This document shows, piece after piece, positions 9,904 to 21,012 of a stretch of DNA of 64,000 nt (position 1 is its first letter; each line of letters begins with the position of its first letter). Made by a program: the position numbers and the translations under genes. This DNA is from Trichococcus palustris (GTDB lineage Bacteria > Bacillota > Bacilli > Lactobacillales > Aerococcaceae): positions 156,710-220,709 of the forward strand of contig NZ_FOTD01000003.1 of assembly GCF_900114465.1 (NCBI RefSeq), in the 5' to 3' direction. The notes beneath the pieces are model-generated. The model ran no database searches, was not told the DNA's origin, and was given only the letters and a program-made list of their open reading frames with translations.

Positions 9904-12900
9904 ATGTCTTTTGTACATTTACAGGTAATCAGTACCTATTCTCTTTTGCAGAGTACGACAAGGCTTGAGGGATTAGTACGTGCTGCTAAAACAAAAGGCT
10001 ATGGAGCCATCGCATTGACGGATTACAATATTTTGTACGGCCAGATCGATTTTTTCAAGCTGTGCAAAAAATATGAAATACAACCCATTGTGGGCATGCA
10101 GTTAGATTTATCCGGAGTCATCCAAAAAGATAAGGCATTTTCCCTCGTTTTGCTTGCGAAGGATTACAGCGGCTATCAAACGTTGATGGCTCTTTCCACG
10201 TTGAAGAACCGCGAGGCATCGCAGCAAGAGATGCTCTCTTTAATGGCTGCCTCAAAGGGTCGGCTTATCGCCATCACACCGGGCGAAAAGGGTGAGGTGG
10301 AACACTTTTTAGGGTTGCGTGATTTTGAAAAAGCCAGAGAAGCCAGCCTGTTTTGGAAGAATGCTTTTGCGGAAGGCGATTTCTATCTGGGGGTTCAAAT
10401 CCACCAAAAAATGCAGGGGCTGATTCCTTCGTTGCTGAAGCTGTCTGAAGAAGTGACTATTCCAGTGACCGGCATGCACGATGTAAGATATTTGGAGCCG
10501 ACTGACTCCTTCAGTTGCCGCGTTTTGAAGGCCATCGATGCGAATGAGAAAGTCGACCTGCAGGCTGAAGAGCTGAACGGCACCTATTATTTGCCGTCCC
10601 TGCAAGAAATAGAGAGGAAATATGCCGAACTGGATTTGACTGCAGCAGCAGAGCAGACGCAAAAAATAGCGGATCGCATTGCCGTCACTATCCCTTTGCA
10701 GCAATCGTTGTTGCCGAAATATCCGGTTCCGGCCGGCACAACCCCGCAAAATTATCTGCGCAAACTTTGCGAGGAGGGATTGAACCAGAGGGTGCCGCAT
10801 GCCGATGGCGCCTACAAAGAAAGGCTCGCATATGAGCTGGGCGTGATCGACGAAATGGGATTCAATGATTACTTCCTGATTGTGTGGGATGTGATGGACT
10901 ATGCAAGAAGAGCGAAAATCATGCCCGGAGCGGGACGTGGTTCTGCGGCTGGGGCATTGGTTGCGTACGTTCTGCGCATTACCCATGTAGACCCGCTCAA
11001 ATACAATCTGCTGTTTGAAAGGTTCTTGAATAAAGAGCGCTATAATATGCCGGATATCGATTTGGATTTCCCGGATAACCGCAGGGACGATATGCTTCAT
11101 TACGTAAGGGATAAATACGGCATGGACCATGTGGCTCAAATCTCCACCTTCGGTACGTTGGCCGCAAAAATGTCCCTGCGCGACACGGCAAGGGTTTTTG
11201 GGTTGTCCCAAGCAGAATCCAATCAATGGTCAAATGCGATTCCGAACCAATTGGGCATCAGTTTGACTGAAGCCCGAAAAAAATCGAAACCTTTGCAGGA
11301 ATTGATAGATAAAAATGATCTGAACCGGCTGTTATTCGAAACAGCCGCGAAGATTGAAGGGGTTCCCCGGCACGTCTCGACCCATGCTGCAGGGGTCGTC
11401 ATCAGCGACAAACCGCTTGTGGACATCATTCCCTTGCAGAAAAGAAACAGCGATCTATATCTGACGCAATATACGATGGGAAACATAGAAGAAATCGGCT
11501 TGCTGAAGATGGACTTTTTAGGCTTGAAGAATCTGACCATCCTGAATGATGCCGTACAATTGGCGCGCAGCGCGTATCAAGAGGACATCGACATTTTAAA
11601 AATTCCCATGGATGATGACAAGACCTTGGAATTATTCAGGAAAGCCGATACAAACGGCGTTTTTCAGTTCGAATCACCCGGCATCAAGAATGTTTTGCGG
11701 AAATTGGGGCCGGAATCGATAGAAGACATCGCTGCCGTTAATGCCCTTTATCGTCCCGGCCCGATGGAGCAGATCGACCTGTTCGTTGCCCGCAAGAAAG
11801 GCAAGGCAGTCATCGCATATCCTCACGAAGATCTGGAATCGATCCTGAAGGTTACCTACGGCGTCATGGTCTATCAGGAGCAGGTCATGCAAGTCGCTTC
11901 AAAAATGGCGGGATTCAGTTTAGGCGAAGCCGATATCTTGAGGCGCGCCATTGGCAAGAAGCAAAAAACTGCGATAGACAAAGAGCGGGAGCACTTTGTA
12001 CGCGGTTCTTTGGAACAAGGCTATACGGAGCAGACCGCCGTCATGGTCTACGACTATATCGAACGATTTGCGAATTATGGGTTCAACAGATCCCATTCCG
12101 TGGCCTATTCCTTCATCGCCTACCAGCTGGCCTATATGAAAGCCCACTTCCCGGCGGCGTTCTTTGCAGCCCTGTTGAATTCCGTCAACCAGCACTCCGA
12201 CAAAATGAACGAGTATTTCATTGAACTGAAAAAGCGGGGCATAGCGGTGACGTACCCGGACATAAATACCAGTTTCTGGAAGTTCACGTTGCAGGATGAC
12301 ACCATTCAATTCGGCTTGGGCGGAATCAAAGGCGTCAGACGTGATTTTATCCAGGAAATCATCAAAGAACGGAAAGAAAAGGGTCCTTATCAAGATTTCA
12401 TTCAATTTTTAAGGCGTATCCATCCGAAATGGCTGAAAATCGAAACCGTCACGCCGCTCATCTTCAGTGGGGCGTTTGACGGCTTCGGACACACACGGGC
12501 AACCCTGTTGCAATCTTTGCCGGGTATGCTGAACAGCATCGAGTACAGCGGAAATAATGTTGATTTGTTCTCTGTTCTGGAACCCAAGTATCTTGAAACG
12601 GCAGAACTGCCGCTGCTGAAATTACTGGAGACGGAGGAAGAGACGCTCGGCCATTCGCTGAGGGGGCATCCCATCGACCAATTCGGGTCTCTTTACGAAC
12701 AGAACGAAGTCGTGTATATAGCCGAGTTGCAGTTGAATCAAAAGATGCGGACGATGGGCTTAGTGAAAGAAGTGAAAAGAATCCAAACGAAAAAAGGGGA
12801 TCCGATGGCGTTTGCCAGTCTTACCGACGGATCCGGGGAAATGAGCATGACGATTTTTCCGGAATATTATATCCGTTTCATGAAACTCGTCAAGGCGGAT

Positions 12901-13242
12901 CAAATGGTTGTTGTTGAAGGCAGATTGGAAAAATCGAATCAACCCGATAAATTAAACTTCCTGGCGACGCATATATGGGATGCCGATGAGTATAAACAGA
13001 GTGCTGACCAAGAAATCAAAACCTGTTATATCCGCTTGACGAAAGAGCACAATCAAGCGGCTGATTTCCAACAATTATATCGCATACTCGGAAAGTTTAA
13101 AGGCGACCAACCGGTTATCCTCTATGATGAAACCACGAAGAAATCCGTCCGATTGGCTGCGGAACATTGGGTAAATCTTTCATCCGAGTTGATTGAGCAA
13201 GTGAAGGAAGCTTTCGGAAACGATAACGTCATCGTCAAATAG
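9904..13242 (+). CDS. dnaE: DNA polymerase III subunit alpha (DnaE)
   Basis: A C-family replicative polymerase of the DnaE type. In Firmicutes it extends primers before PolC takes over and acts in error-prone repair. From ATG 9904 it has 1112 residues. Domains in order are a PHP domain (LQVISTYSLLQSTTRLEGLV), the palm with the catalytic carboxylates in PDIDLDFPD, the YRPGPM and GFNRSHSVAYSFIAYQ fingers motifs, a helix-hairpin-helix region and an OB-fold (FASLTDGSGEMSMTIFPEYY). The start is fixed by AAAAGGAGG at 9887-9895; the frame extends upstream without a ribosome site. The order dnaE-pfkA-pyk is the Firmicutes standard. Confidence 0.96.
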   Translation: MSFVHLQVISTYSLLQSTTRLEGLVRAAKTKGYGAIALTDYNILYGQIDFFKLCKKYEIQPIVGMQLDLSGVIQKDKAFSLVLLAKDYSGYQTLMALSTLKNREASQQEMLSLMAASKGRLIAITPGEKGEVEHFLGLRDFEKAREASLFWKNAFAEGDFYLGVQIHQKMQGLIPSLLKLSEEVTIPVTGMHDVRYLEPTDSFSCRVLKAIDANEKVDLQAEELNGTYYLPSLQEIERKYAELDLTAAAEQTQKIADRIAVTIPLQQSLLPKYPVPAGTTPQNYLRKLCEEGLNQRVPHADGAYKERLAYELGVIDEMGFNDYFLIVWDVMDYARRAKIMPGAGRGSAAGALVAYVLRITHVDPLKYNLLFERFLNKERYNMPDIDLDFPDNRRDDMLHYVRDKYGMDHVAQISTFGTLAAKMSLRDTARVFGLSQAESNQWSNAIPNQLGISLTEARKKSKPLQELIDKNDLNRLLFETAAKIEGVPRHVSTHAAGVVISDKPLVDIIPLQKRNSDLYLTQYTMGNIEEIGLLKMDFLGLKNLTILNDAVQLARSAYQEDIDILKIPMDDDKTLELFRKADTNGVFQFESPGIKNVLRKLGPESIEDIAAVNALYRPGPMEQIDLFVARKKGKAVIAYPHEDLESILKVTYGVMVYQEQVMQVASKMAGFSLGEADILRRAIGKKQKTAIDKEREHFVRGSLEQGYTEQTAVMVYDYIERFANYGFNRSHSVAYSFIAYQLAYMKAHFPAAFFAALLNSVNQHSDKMNEYFIELKKRGIAVTYPDINTSFWKFTLQDDTIQFGLGGIKGVRRDFIQEIIKERKEKGPYQDFIQFLRRIHPKWLKIETVTPLIFSGAFDGFGHTRATLLQSLPGMLNSIEYSGNNVDLFSVLEPKYLETAELPLLKLLETEEETLGHSLRGHPIDQFGSLYEQNEVVYIAELQLNQKMRTMGLVKEVKRIQTKKGDPMAFASLTDGSGEMSMTIFPEYYIRFMKLVKADQMVVVEGRLEKSNQPDKLNFLATHIWDADEYKQSADQEIKTCYIRLTKEHNQAADFQQLYRILGKFKGDQPVILYDETTKKSVRLAAEHWVNLSSELIEQVKEAFGNDNVIVK

Positions 13243-13269
13243 TTATGACGAGAAAGGAATCGGTATCTT

Positions 13270-13425
13270 AATCGAGGGGCGCTCCAAACTGAGGAATATA
13301 TAAGGAGTCTAACGGAAAGTTTATTCTAGCGCCGATTGCATAAATGTTGGGATAATGGCGCAGATATAATGTTGTCGTTACATAGTTATATCTTTTGGGT
13401 AATCGGCTCTTCTGCTCATTTTTTT
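13270..13425 (+). other. dnaE-pfkA intergenic region with competing stems
   Basis: The 330-base gap 13243-13572 has no gene. AATC (13270-13273) plus GGCGCT (13278-13283) can pair with AGCGCCGATT (13328-13337). The same GCCGATT (13331-13337) can instead pair with AATCGGC (13401-13407). Within the second arm AGATATAA (13362-13369) pairs with TTATATCT (13386-13393). A run of seven T follows at 13419-13425. These mutually exclusive pairings resemble an attenuator or structured leader for pfkA-pyk. No known riboswitch signature is recognised. A TATACT -10 candidate at 13546-13551 could drive pfkA from nearer by. Confidence 0.35.
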
Positions 13426-13566
13426 CAGTTTTAACAGTCTAAACTCAGGAAAGTGAAAGACTTTTCTAAAAAAAGATGATAAGATAGTGAAGGACAAATT
13501 CAAAAAAACATAAAGCATGAGATTTTTATCAAAAAATGAAAGTTTTATACTTTATTGATGAGGTGA

Positions 13567-14535
<969 letters not shown>

Positions 14536-14585
14536 CCTATCAGTGAAAGACGCTTTAAAAACTTAAAATGAGGTGCTTATTTTTT

Positions 14586-16343
14586 ATGAAAAAGACAAAA
14601 ATTGTATGTACGATTGGACCAGCAAGTGAATCTGTTGAAACATTGGTTAAATTAATCAATGCAGGTATGAATGTTGCTCGTTTAAACTTCTCACATGGAG
14701 ACTTTGAAGAACATGGCGCACGTATCGTCAACATACGCGAAGCCTCAAAAATCACCGGCAAAATGGTCGCTATCCTATTGGATACAAAAGGCCCAGAAAT
14801 CCGTACAAACAACATGAAAGACGGAATCGTTTCTTTGATCACCGGCGAAACAGTCAGAATCTCCATGACAGAAATTGAGGGTACGAAAGATAAATTCTCT
14901 ATCACTTACCCAGAATTGATCAACGATGTCGTTGTCGGAAACCATATCTTATTGGATGATGGCTTGATTGACCTTGAAGTGACTGAAATCGACAGAGAGA
15001 ACAATGAAATTGTTACCTTGATTAAAAACTCGGGCATCTTGAAAAACAAAAAAGGTGTCAACCTTCCTGGTATCAAAACAAACTTCCCGGGCCTTACACA
15101 AAAAGATGCTGACGATATCATCTTCGGTATCGAAAACGATGTCGATTTCATCGCAGCAAGCTTCGTGCGTCGCGCAAGTGATGTATTGGCAATCACTGAA
15201 ATCTTAGAAAAACATAATGCAACACACATCCAAATCATCCCTAAAATCGAAAACCAAGAAGGTCTCGATAACATCGACGAAATCTTAAAAGTTTCTCAAG
15301 GTTTGATGGTTGCCCGTGGTGACTTAGGTGTAGAAATCCCTACTGAAGAAGTTCCTATCGCACAAAAAATGTTGATCAAAAAATGTAACGCTTTAGGCAA
15401 ACCAGTCATCACAGCAACACAAATGTTGGATTCTATGCAACGCAACCCACGCCCAACACGTGCTGAAGCAGGGGACGTTGCGAATGCTATCTTCGATGGC
15501 ACTGATGCAGTGATGCTTTCAGGGGAAACAGCTGCAGGGGATTACCCAGTTGAAGCTGTTACAACCATGGCAACAATCGCGATCCGTACGGAAGAAGCTA
15601 TCATCGGCCAAGATGCATTTGCATTGAAAGCATACAATAACACGGATATGGCTGAAGCTATCGGCCAAGCAGTTGGACATACAGCGCTTAACTTGAACAT
15701 CCAAACAATCGTTGCTGCAACTGAATCAGGACATACAGCACGCATGATTTCCAAATACCGTCCAAAATCACATATCGTTGCGGTTACATTCTCTGAACGC
15801 CAAAGACGTGGATTGGCTCTTTCATGGGGCGTATATCCATTCGTCACTGAAAAACCGGATTCAACTGATGAAATGATGGAATTGGCAACAAAAGTAGCTA
15901 AAGAGCAAAACTTTGCTAAAGAAGGCGACTTGATCATCATCACAGCAGGCGTGCCAGTCGGCGAACGTGGAACAACCAACTTGATGAAGATTCAATTGAT
16001 CGGCACAAAATTAACTTCAGGCCAAGGTATCGGCGACAAATCGGTGATCGGTAAAGCTGTTGTTGCTTTATCTGCAGAAGAAGCGATTGCTAACGCTACG
16101 GAAGATTGCATTTTAGTCTTGAAGAACTCTGACAAGGATTACACACCAGCATTCGAAAAAGCTGCTGCTGTCATTGTCGAAGCTGGCGGATTAACAAGCC
16201 ATGCTGCTGTTGTTGGTATTGCGAAAGGTATCCCAGTTATTGTAGGAGCAAAAGATGCTACCGAATTAATTGAAAATAACGAATTAATCACTATTGATTC
16301 TCGTCGTGGAATCATCTACCGTGGAGCAACAACAACAATCTAA
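14586..16343 (+). CDS. pyk: Pyruvate kinase with C-terminal PEP-utilising domain
   Basis: Last ATP-forming step of glycolysis. From ATG 14586 (GAGGTG at 14570-14575) the protein has 585 residues. The barrel begins [11 protein letters not shown], with NFSHG, the active-site segment [11 protein letters not shown] and the [10 protein letters not shown] and TATQMLDSM motifs. After about residue 475 it carries the extra PEP-synthase-type mobile domain ([22 protein letters not shown]) found in Bacillus pyruvate kinases. That domain lacks the catalytic role of true PEP synthases. Codon use is strongly biased to preferred codons, as in highly expressed genes. Confidence 0.97.
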   Translation: MKKTKIVCTIGPASESVETLVKLINAGMNVARLNFSHGDFEEHGARIVNIREASKITGKMVAILLDTKGPEIRTNNMKDGIVSLITGETVRISMTEIEGTKDKFSITYPELINDVVVGNHILLDDGLIDLEVTEIDRENNEIVTLIKNSGILKNKKGVNLPGIKTNFPGLTQKDADDIIFGIENDVDFIAASFVRRASDVLAITEILEKHNATHIQIIPKIENQEGLDNIDEILKVSQGLMVARGDLGVEIPTEEVPIAQKMLIKKCNALGKPVITATQMLDSMQRNPRPTRAEAGDVANAIFDGTDAVMLSGETAAGDYPVEAVTTMATIAIRTEEAIIGQDAFALKAYNNTDMAEAIGQAVGHTALNLNIQTIVAATESGHTARMISKYRPKSHIVAVTFSERQRRGLALSWGVYPFVTEKPDSTDEMMELATKVAKEQNFAKEGDLIIITAGVPVGERGTTNLMKIQLIGTKLTSGQGIGDKSVIGKAVVALSAEEAIANATEDCILVLKNSDKDYTPAFEKAAAVIVEAGGLTSHAAVVGIAKGIPVIVGAKDATELIENNELITIDSRRGIIYRGATTTI

Positions 16344-16367
16344 TTTTATTGAAATAAAATTGAGGAT

Positions 16368-16402
16368 GGGCCTGGGACGTATGTCTCAGGCCCGTTTATT
16401 TT
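16368..16402 (+). terminator. Intrinsic terminator after pyk
   Basis: GGGCCTGGGAC (16368-16378) pairs with GTCTCAGGCCC (16383-16393) with one G-T pair and a four-base loop, then GTTTATTTT. Confidence 0.85.
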
Positions 16403-16432
16403 CGAAGGGAAACGGTAGGTACGCCTGACTCT

Positions 16433-16461
16433 TTGGAAAAAAATAAGTGATATGTTAGAAT
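16433..16461 (+). promoter_or_regulatory. Sigma-A promoter of cvfB
   Basis: TTGGAA (16433-16438), 17-base spacer, TAGAAT (16456-16461), about 40 bases before the cvfB start. Confidence 0.65.
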
Positions 16462-16501
16462 GAAAGAAATAGAGTGGCAGAAATCTGTCTGGAGGAAAAA
16501 T

Positions 16502-17368
16502 ATGAGTAAAATATTAGGTATGGTCATCACAGGGATAATCGTTGATGAAAATGAGAAAAGTGTCTTTGTGCAAAAGGATGGCGTCACTTATCGTTTGGAT
16601 AAGGAAGAATTAGAGAGCCCATTGACTCTAGGCGACACGGTAAAGGGTTTTGTTTATGAAGCGATGAATAAGGATTTACGGATGACGCTGAAGGAACCTG
16701 CAAGCCAAGTCGGACATTATGGCTGGGGAACGGTTGCTGCAGTCCGAAAAGATCTAGGTGTGTTTGTGGACATCGGCTTGAAGGATAAGGAAATGGTCGT
16801 ATCGTTGGACAATTTGCCTGAAATAAAGTCACTATGGCCCAAAAAAGGAGACCGACTGTTGATTGCTCTTGAGCAAGACGAGAAGGATCGTCTATGGGGC
16901 GTCTTGGCGGATGAACCCGTGTTCCGTTCCATTTCAAAAGTTCCTGGGGAAGAGTGGAAAAACAAGAACATTACCGGGACCGTGTTCCGCCTGAAGATGG
17001 TGGGGACATTTATTTTGACGGATGATTATTATATCGGATTCATCCACCCTTCCGAAAGAGAAATCGAACCGCGCTTGGGCGAAGTCGTCAACGGCAGGGT
17101 CACCGGCATCAGCTCGCACGGCATGCTGAATGTGTCCCTAAAACCGCGTGCCCATGAAGCGATCAGTGAAGATGCGCAGATGATCCTTGTTTTGCTGGAA
17201 AAAAGCCCGACAAAGAGCCTGCCTTATTACGACAAAAGCGATCCAGAAGAGATCAAGAATTATTTCGGAATCAGTAAAGCGCAATTCAAACGTGCTTTGG
17301 GACATTTAATGAAAGAAAAACTGATTGTCCAAGAAGAGGGACAAACAAAATTAATCAAGAAGGATTAG
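16502..17368 (+). CDS. cvfB: S1-domain RNA-binding protein CvfB
   Basis: 288 residues from ATG 16502, fixed by GGAGG at 16491-16495. The sequence shows tandem S1-like OB-folds (for example GWGTVAAVRKDLGVFVDIGLKDKEMVV and GEVVNGRVTGISSHGMLNVSL) and a C-terminal winged-helix segment (YFGISKAQFKRALGHLMKE). This is the CvfB/YitL layout. CvfB binds RNA and in Staphylococcus affects virulence gene expression. Here it is a conserved housekeeping regulator of unknown targets. Confidence 0.9.
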   Translation: MSKILGMVITGIIVDENEKSVFVQKDGVTYRLDKEELESPLTLGDTVKGFVYEAMNKDLRMTLKEPASQVGHYGWGTVAAVRKDLGVFVDIGLKDKEMVVSLDNLPEIKSLWPKKGDRLLIALEQDEKDRLWGVLADEPVFRSISKVPGEEWKNKNITGTVFRLKMVGTFILTDDYYIGFIHPSEREIEPRLGEVVNGRVTGISSHGMLNVSLKPRAHEAISEDAQMILVLLEKSPTKSLPYYDKSDPEEIKNYFGISKAQFKRALGHLMKEKLIVQEEGQTKLIKKD

Positions 17369-17405
17369 GCGGAATGTGCACAATCCAGTGAAGGAGTAAT
17401 AATAA

Positions 17406-17873
17406 GTGACCGAATTATCATTATTAAGTATAAGAAAGCAACTGCAGGAAGCTGGATTTAAACTTACACCTCAACGGGAAGCTACGGTCAGTGTATTGCT
17501 GGAAAAAGAAAAAGAACATCTCAGTGCAGAAGAAATTTTCCTTTTGCTGCGTAAAAAACATCCGGATATTGGACTTGCGACGGTCTATCGCACTTTGGAA
17601 ATTTTGACCGATTTGAATATCACCTATAAAGTCGTCTTTGAGGATGGTTTGTCCCGTTACGACCTAAGGCGGACCAGCAATGAACATTTCCACCATCACC
17701 TTCTGTGTATCGAATGCGGCAATATCGAAGAAATACATGAAGATTTGCTGGGGGATGTCGAAAAAGATGTTGAATCCCGCTATCATTTCATCGTGAAGGA
17801 CCACCGTTTGACTTTTCACGGCATTTGTCGCGATTGCCAAAAAAAATTGCGTTTGCCGCAAAAAAATGAATGA
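17406..17873 (+). CDS. fur: Ferric uptake regulator Fur
   Basis: 155 residues; GTG start at 17406 after AAGGAG. The N-terminal winged helix includes the recognition segment IGLATVYRTLEIL. Metal-binding residues are visible: HFHHH at 95-98 and two CXXC pairs (C101/C104 and C141/C144) for structural zinc. Among the Fur, PerR and Zur paralogues the closest match is Fur: the segments HFHHHLLCIECG and KDHRLTFHGIC follow B. subtilis Fur, and the order fur-xerD-deoB-punA is the Bacillus one. PerR remains a less likely alternative. Confidence 0.85.
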   Translation: MTELSLLSIRKQLQEAGFKLTPQREATVSVLLEKEKEHLSAEEIFLLLRKKHPDIGLATVYRTLEILTDLNITYKVVFEDGLSRYDLRRTSNEHFHHHLLCIECGNIEEIHEDLLGDVEKDVESRYHFIVKDHRLTFHGICRDCQKKLRLPQKNE

Positions 17874-17900
17874 TGCGTTGCATTGAAAAGGGCATAGAAT

Positions 17901-18791
17901 ATGGATGAACAGATCATTGAATATATGCACTATCTAAGGATTGAGAGAGGTTTATCAGATAACACCATTCAAAGTTATCGACGCGATTTGAAGAAGTATC
18001 AACTTTTTTTGCAGACAGAACAAGTTGTGGCTTTCAATGCTGTCACGAAAGCCGATATTTTGCTTTATTTGCAATACCTCAATGCGGAAAAATTTGCGAC
18101 TTCTTCCATCAGCAGGATGATTTCCAGCCTGAGGAAATTCCATCAATATTTGAAACAGGAAGGTTTGAATGAAAGCGATCCGATGATCAATGTGCAGCTG
18201 CCGAAAAAGAAGCAGTCGCTGCCGAAAGTGTTATCGACGGATGAAATCGATCGATTGATGAATACGCCGGATCTCAAAACCGTTCTGGGAATGCGCGACA
18301 GAGCCATATTGGAAGTCTTGTACGCAACGGGGCTGCGCGTCAGCGAGTTGGTGAATCTTACAATGAGCGAAATTCATATGGATATCGGATTCATCCAAAC
18401 CATCGGTAAGGGCGACAAGGAAAGAATCGTTCCGTTGGGCGAGGAAGCCATCTATTGGGTCAATCAATACATACAATATAGCCGACCGGATTTAGCTAGA
18501 GGCAGAAAGGAAACGGCCTTTCTTTTTCTGAACTTTCACGGTCAAGGATTCACAAGGCAGGGAATATGGAAAAACCTCAAACAAATCGTCCGCCAGGCTG
18601 GCATTAAAAAGAATGTATCGCCGCATATGTTGCGTCATTCTTTTGCAACGCATATTTTGGAAAATGGTGCCGACCTCAGGGTTGTACAGGAACTACTGGG
18701 ACACACCGATATTTCCACTACCCAAATCTATACGCACATCACAACGGAAAGAATGACGGAAATTTATCAAAGATATCATCCTAGAGCTTGA
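17901..18791 (+). CDS. xerD: Site-specific tyrosine recombinase XerD
   Basis: Resolves chromosome dimers at dif with XerC. The 296-residue length is standard. The N-terminal SAM-like DNA-binding domain is followed by the catalytic domain with Arg in YATGLRVSELVNL, the HMLRHSFATHIL box, the GHTDISTTQIYTH box and the nucleophilic Tyr in it. The ribosome site is weak (AAGGGC). It follows fur by 27 bases, as in B. subtilis (fur-ripX). Confidence 0.95.
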   Translation: MDEQIIEYMHYLRIERGLSDNTIQSYRRDLKKYQLFLQTEQVVAFNAVTKADILLYLQYLNAEKFATSSISRMISSLRKFHQYLKQEGLNESDPMINVQLPKKKQSLPKVLSTDEIDRLMNTPDLKTVLGMRDRAILEVLYATGLRVSELVNLTMSEIHMDIGFIQTIGKGDKERIVPLGEEAIYWVNQYIQYSRPDLARGRKETAFLFLNFHGQGFTRQGIWKNLKQIVRQAGIKKNVSPHMLRHSFATHILENGADLRVVQELLGHTDISTTQIYTHITTERMTEIYQRYHPRA

Positions 18792-18816
18792 TTGCTTTTC
18801 GATTCAAAGATGTGCT

Positions 18817-18862
18817 GAGAGCTCTCGTGACTTCAGTCGTGAGTAGTTCACGAAGTTAGAAT
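18817..18862 (+). promoter_or_regulatory. Inverted repeats upstream of deoB
   Basis: GAGAGCTCTC (18817-18826) is a perfect 10-bp palindrome. TCGTGA (18825-18830) pairs with TCACGA (18848-18853) right after it. A TAGAAT box at 18857-18862 could be a -10. This could be an operator or leader hairpin for the nucleoside operon; no regulator is identified. Confidence 0.35.
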
Positions 18863-18880
18863 ATTATTGGAGGAAATCAT

Positions 18881-20050
18881 ATGAAATATAATCGCATTCA
18901 CTTGATCGTTTTGGACTCAGTGGGTATAGGGGAAGCACCCGATGCAGAAAAATTTGGAGATGTTGGGTCCGATACGCTGGGGCATATTGCTGAGGCAGCA
19001 GGTTTGCATATCCCGCATTTGGAAAAAATGGGTTTAGGGAATATCCGCGAATTGGATGGCGTCAATAAAGATGACGAATCGTTGGGCTACTACACGAAGC
19101 TGGAAGAACAATCCGTCGGGAAAGATACGATGACAGGCCATTGGGAAATCATGGGCCTGAATATTGATACGCCCTTCCGGGTATTTCCGGAGGGATTCCC
19201 TCCGGCACTGATCGAACAAATCGAAAAGCATACAGGCAGGAAAATCGTGGGGAACAAGCCTGCAAGCGGCACTGAAATCATCGATGAGTTTGGCGAAAAT
19301 CAGATGAAGACAGGGAATTTGATCGTTTATACATCTGCGGATCCCGTTTTACAGATAGCTGCTCACGAGGAAATCATTCCTTTGGAGGAATTATATGCCA
19401 TTTGCGATTATGTGAGGGAAATTACGCTGGAAGATCCGTATATGATCGGCCGCATCATTGCAAGACCCTATGTGGGGACGCCCGGGCATTTTAAAAGGAC
19501 GAGCAATCGACACGACTACGCCTTGGATCCGTTCGGGGAAACGACGTTGGATTTCCTGAAAGAAAAAGGTTTTGATGTGATCGCCATCGGTAAAATCAAT
19601 GATATATACAATGGACAGGGGATTACCGAATACGTCCGGACAAAAAGCAACATGGACGGCGTGGATCAACTGTTGAACGTTATGGGCAAAGATTTCAAGG
19701 GCATCAGCTTCCTGAATTTGGTCGATTTTGATGCGCTCTATGGACATAGAAGGGACGTTAAAGGCTACGCGAAAGCCATCGAAGATTTCGATAATCGCCT
19801 TACTGAAATAGTGGACGCCTTACGCGAGGATGACCTGTTGCTGATAACAGCCGATCACGGCAACGATCCAACCTTCCCTGGAACGGATCATACACGTGAA
19901 TATGTTCCATTGCTGGCCTTCAGCAAATCAATGGTTGGCCGCGGGAAAATCAGACAGGGTAAGTTTGCCGATATCGGGGCAACTATCTCGGAAAATTTCA
20001 ACGTACGAGCAACAGAAAACGGCAATAGTTTTTTGAAGCAATTGAATTAA
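18881..20050 (+). CDS. deoB: Phosphopentomutase
   Basis: Interconverts (deoxy)ribose-1-phosphate and 5-phosphate in nucleoside salvage. 389 residues, alkaline-phosphatase superfamily. N-terminal [15 protein letters not shown] supplies the first metal Asp, [13 protein letters not shown] holds the phosphorylated Thr, and [22 protein letters not shown] supplies the C-terminal metal ligands. ATG 18881 follows GGAGG. punA starts 17 bases downstream, forming a nucleoside-degradation operon. Confidence 0.97.
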   Translation: MKYNRIHLIVLDSVGIGEAPDAEKFGDVGSDTLGHIAEAAGLHIPHLEKMGLGNIRELDGVNKDDESLGYYTKLEEQSVGKDTMTGHWEIMGLNIDTPFRVFPEGFPPALIEQIEKHTGRKIVGNKPASGTEIIDEFGENQMKTGNLIVYTSADPVLQIAAHEEIIPLEELYAICDYVREITLEDPYMIGRIIARPYVGTPGHFKRTSNRHDYALDPFGETTLDFLKEKGFDVIAIGKINDIYNGQGITEYVRTKSNMDGVDQLLNVMGKDFKGISFLNLVDFDALYGHRRDVKGYAKAIEDFDNRLTEIVDALREDDLLLITADHGNDPTFPGTDHTREYVPLLAFSKSMVGRGKIRQGKFADIGATISENFNVRATENGNSFLKQLN

Positions 20051-20067
20051 TTGGGGGCAATGATAAT

Positions 20068-20886
20068 ATGTCAGGACATCAAAATAAAATATCAGAAGCA
20101 ACACGATTTTTAGCAGAAAGCGGGTTTCTTGAACCTGAATTCGGCCTTATACTGGGATCAGGTCTGGGGGAACTGGCTGATGAAATTACGGATGCCGTTG
20201 CCATTTCTTATACCGACATTCCGAATTTTCCGGTTTCTACAGTTGAAGGCCATGAAGGCAGACTGATCTACGGGACACTGAGCGGAAAGAAAGTGATTGC
20301 GATGCAAGGCCGTTTCCACTACTATGAGGGGTACACCTTGGGAGAAGTCACTTTCCCCATTCGGGTCATGAAACAACTGGGCATCCATTCACTGGCTTTG
20401 ACCAATGCGGCTGGAGGTATCCGATACGATTTTACACCAGGAGATTTGATGATGATTGTCGATCATATCAATCTGACCGGGCAAAATCCATTGATCGGCC
20501 CCAACGATGATGCTATTGGCCCGCGCTTTACGGATATGAGCCAGACCTACGATGCGGATTATCAGGATAGAATCCGCGAGGTGGCTTCCGATATGAATCT
20601 TGATTTAAAAGAGGGTGTTTACATCGGTTTGACCGGCCCGACCTATGAAACGCCCGCAGAAATCCGGATGTGCAGAGCGCTCGGAGCCGATGCTGTCGGG
20701 ATGTCGACTGTGCCTGAAGCCATCGTGGCAAGGCATGCCGGCCTGCGTGTCTTCGGGATTTCTTGCATCACCAATTTGGCTGCGGGAATGCAGGCTACCT
20801 TGAATCATGGAGAAGTGGTCGAAACAACGACGCGTGTAAAAGAGACATTCAAAACGCTTCTGAAAAATGTTTTAGGCGCACTATAA
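20068..20886 (+). CDS. punA: Purine nucleoside phosphorylase
   Basis: Cleaves purine (deoxy)nucleosides to base and pentose-1-phosphate, which DeoB then isomerises. 272 residues, the trimeric PNP-I type. Motifs include LGSGLGELAD for phosphate binding, GRFHYYEGY, LTNAAGGI and GPTYETPAEI, MCRALGADAVGMSTVPEA. It starts with ATG after GGGGG. Confidence 0.96.
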   Translation: MSGHQNKISEATRFLAESGFLEPEFGLILGSGLGELADEITDAVAISYTDIPNFPVSTVEGHEGRLIYGTLSGKKVIAMQGRFHYYEGYTLGEVTFPIRVMKQLGIHSLALTNAAGGIRYDFTPGDLMMIVDHINLTGQNPLIGPNDDAIGPRFTDMSQTYDADYQDRIREVASDMNLDLKEGVYIGLTGPTYETPAEIRMCRALGADAVGMSTVPEAIVARHAGLRVFGISCITNLAAGMQATLNHGEVVETTTRVKETFKTLLKNVLGAL

Positions 20887-20920
20887 CCGTCGCCGGTATT
20901 GCCATGAACAAAAAGTACAT

Positions 20921-20949
20921 TTGTCCAATAGCTTTTCTTGTGGTAAAGT
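20921..20949 (+). promoter_or_regulatory. Promoter of lysA
   Basis: TTGTCC (20921-20926), 17-base spacer, TAAAGT (20944-20949), 63 bases before the lysA start. Confidence 0.55.
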
Positions 20950-21012
20950 AAATTTTAGCTTTTAAGGAACGATTTTTTCAAAATATATTTCCACTGTAAA
21001 GGAGTACTGTAT

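Noticed and set aside
10309..11226. 305-codon minus-strand open frame inside dnaE
   Set aside because: Antisense shadow of a well-conserved polymerase gene; Cys/His/Arg-rich, no ribosome site, no recognisable family.
13270..13425. T-box, S-box, purine or other known riboswitch before pfkA
   Set aside because: None of the conserved blocks of these classes could be found; only generic complementary segments.
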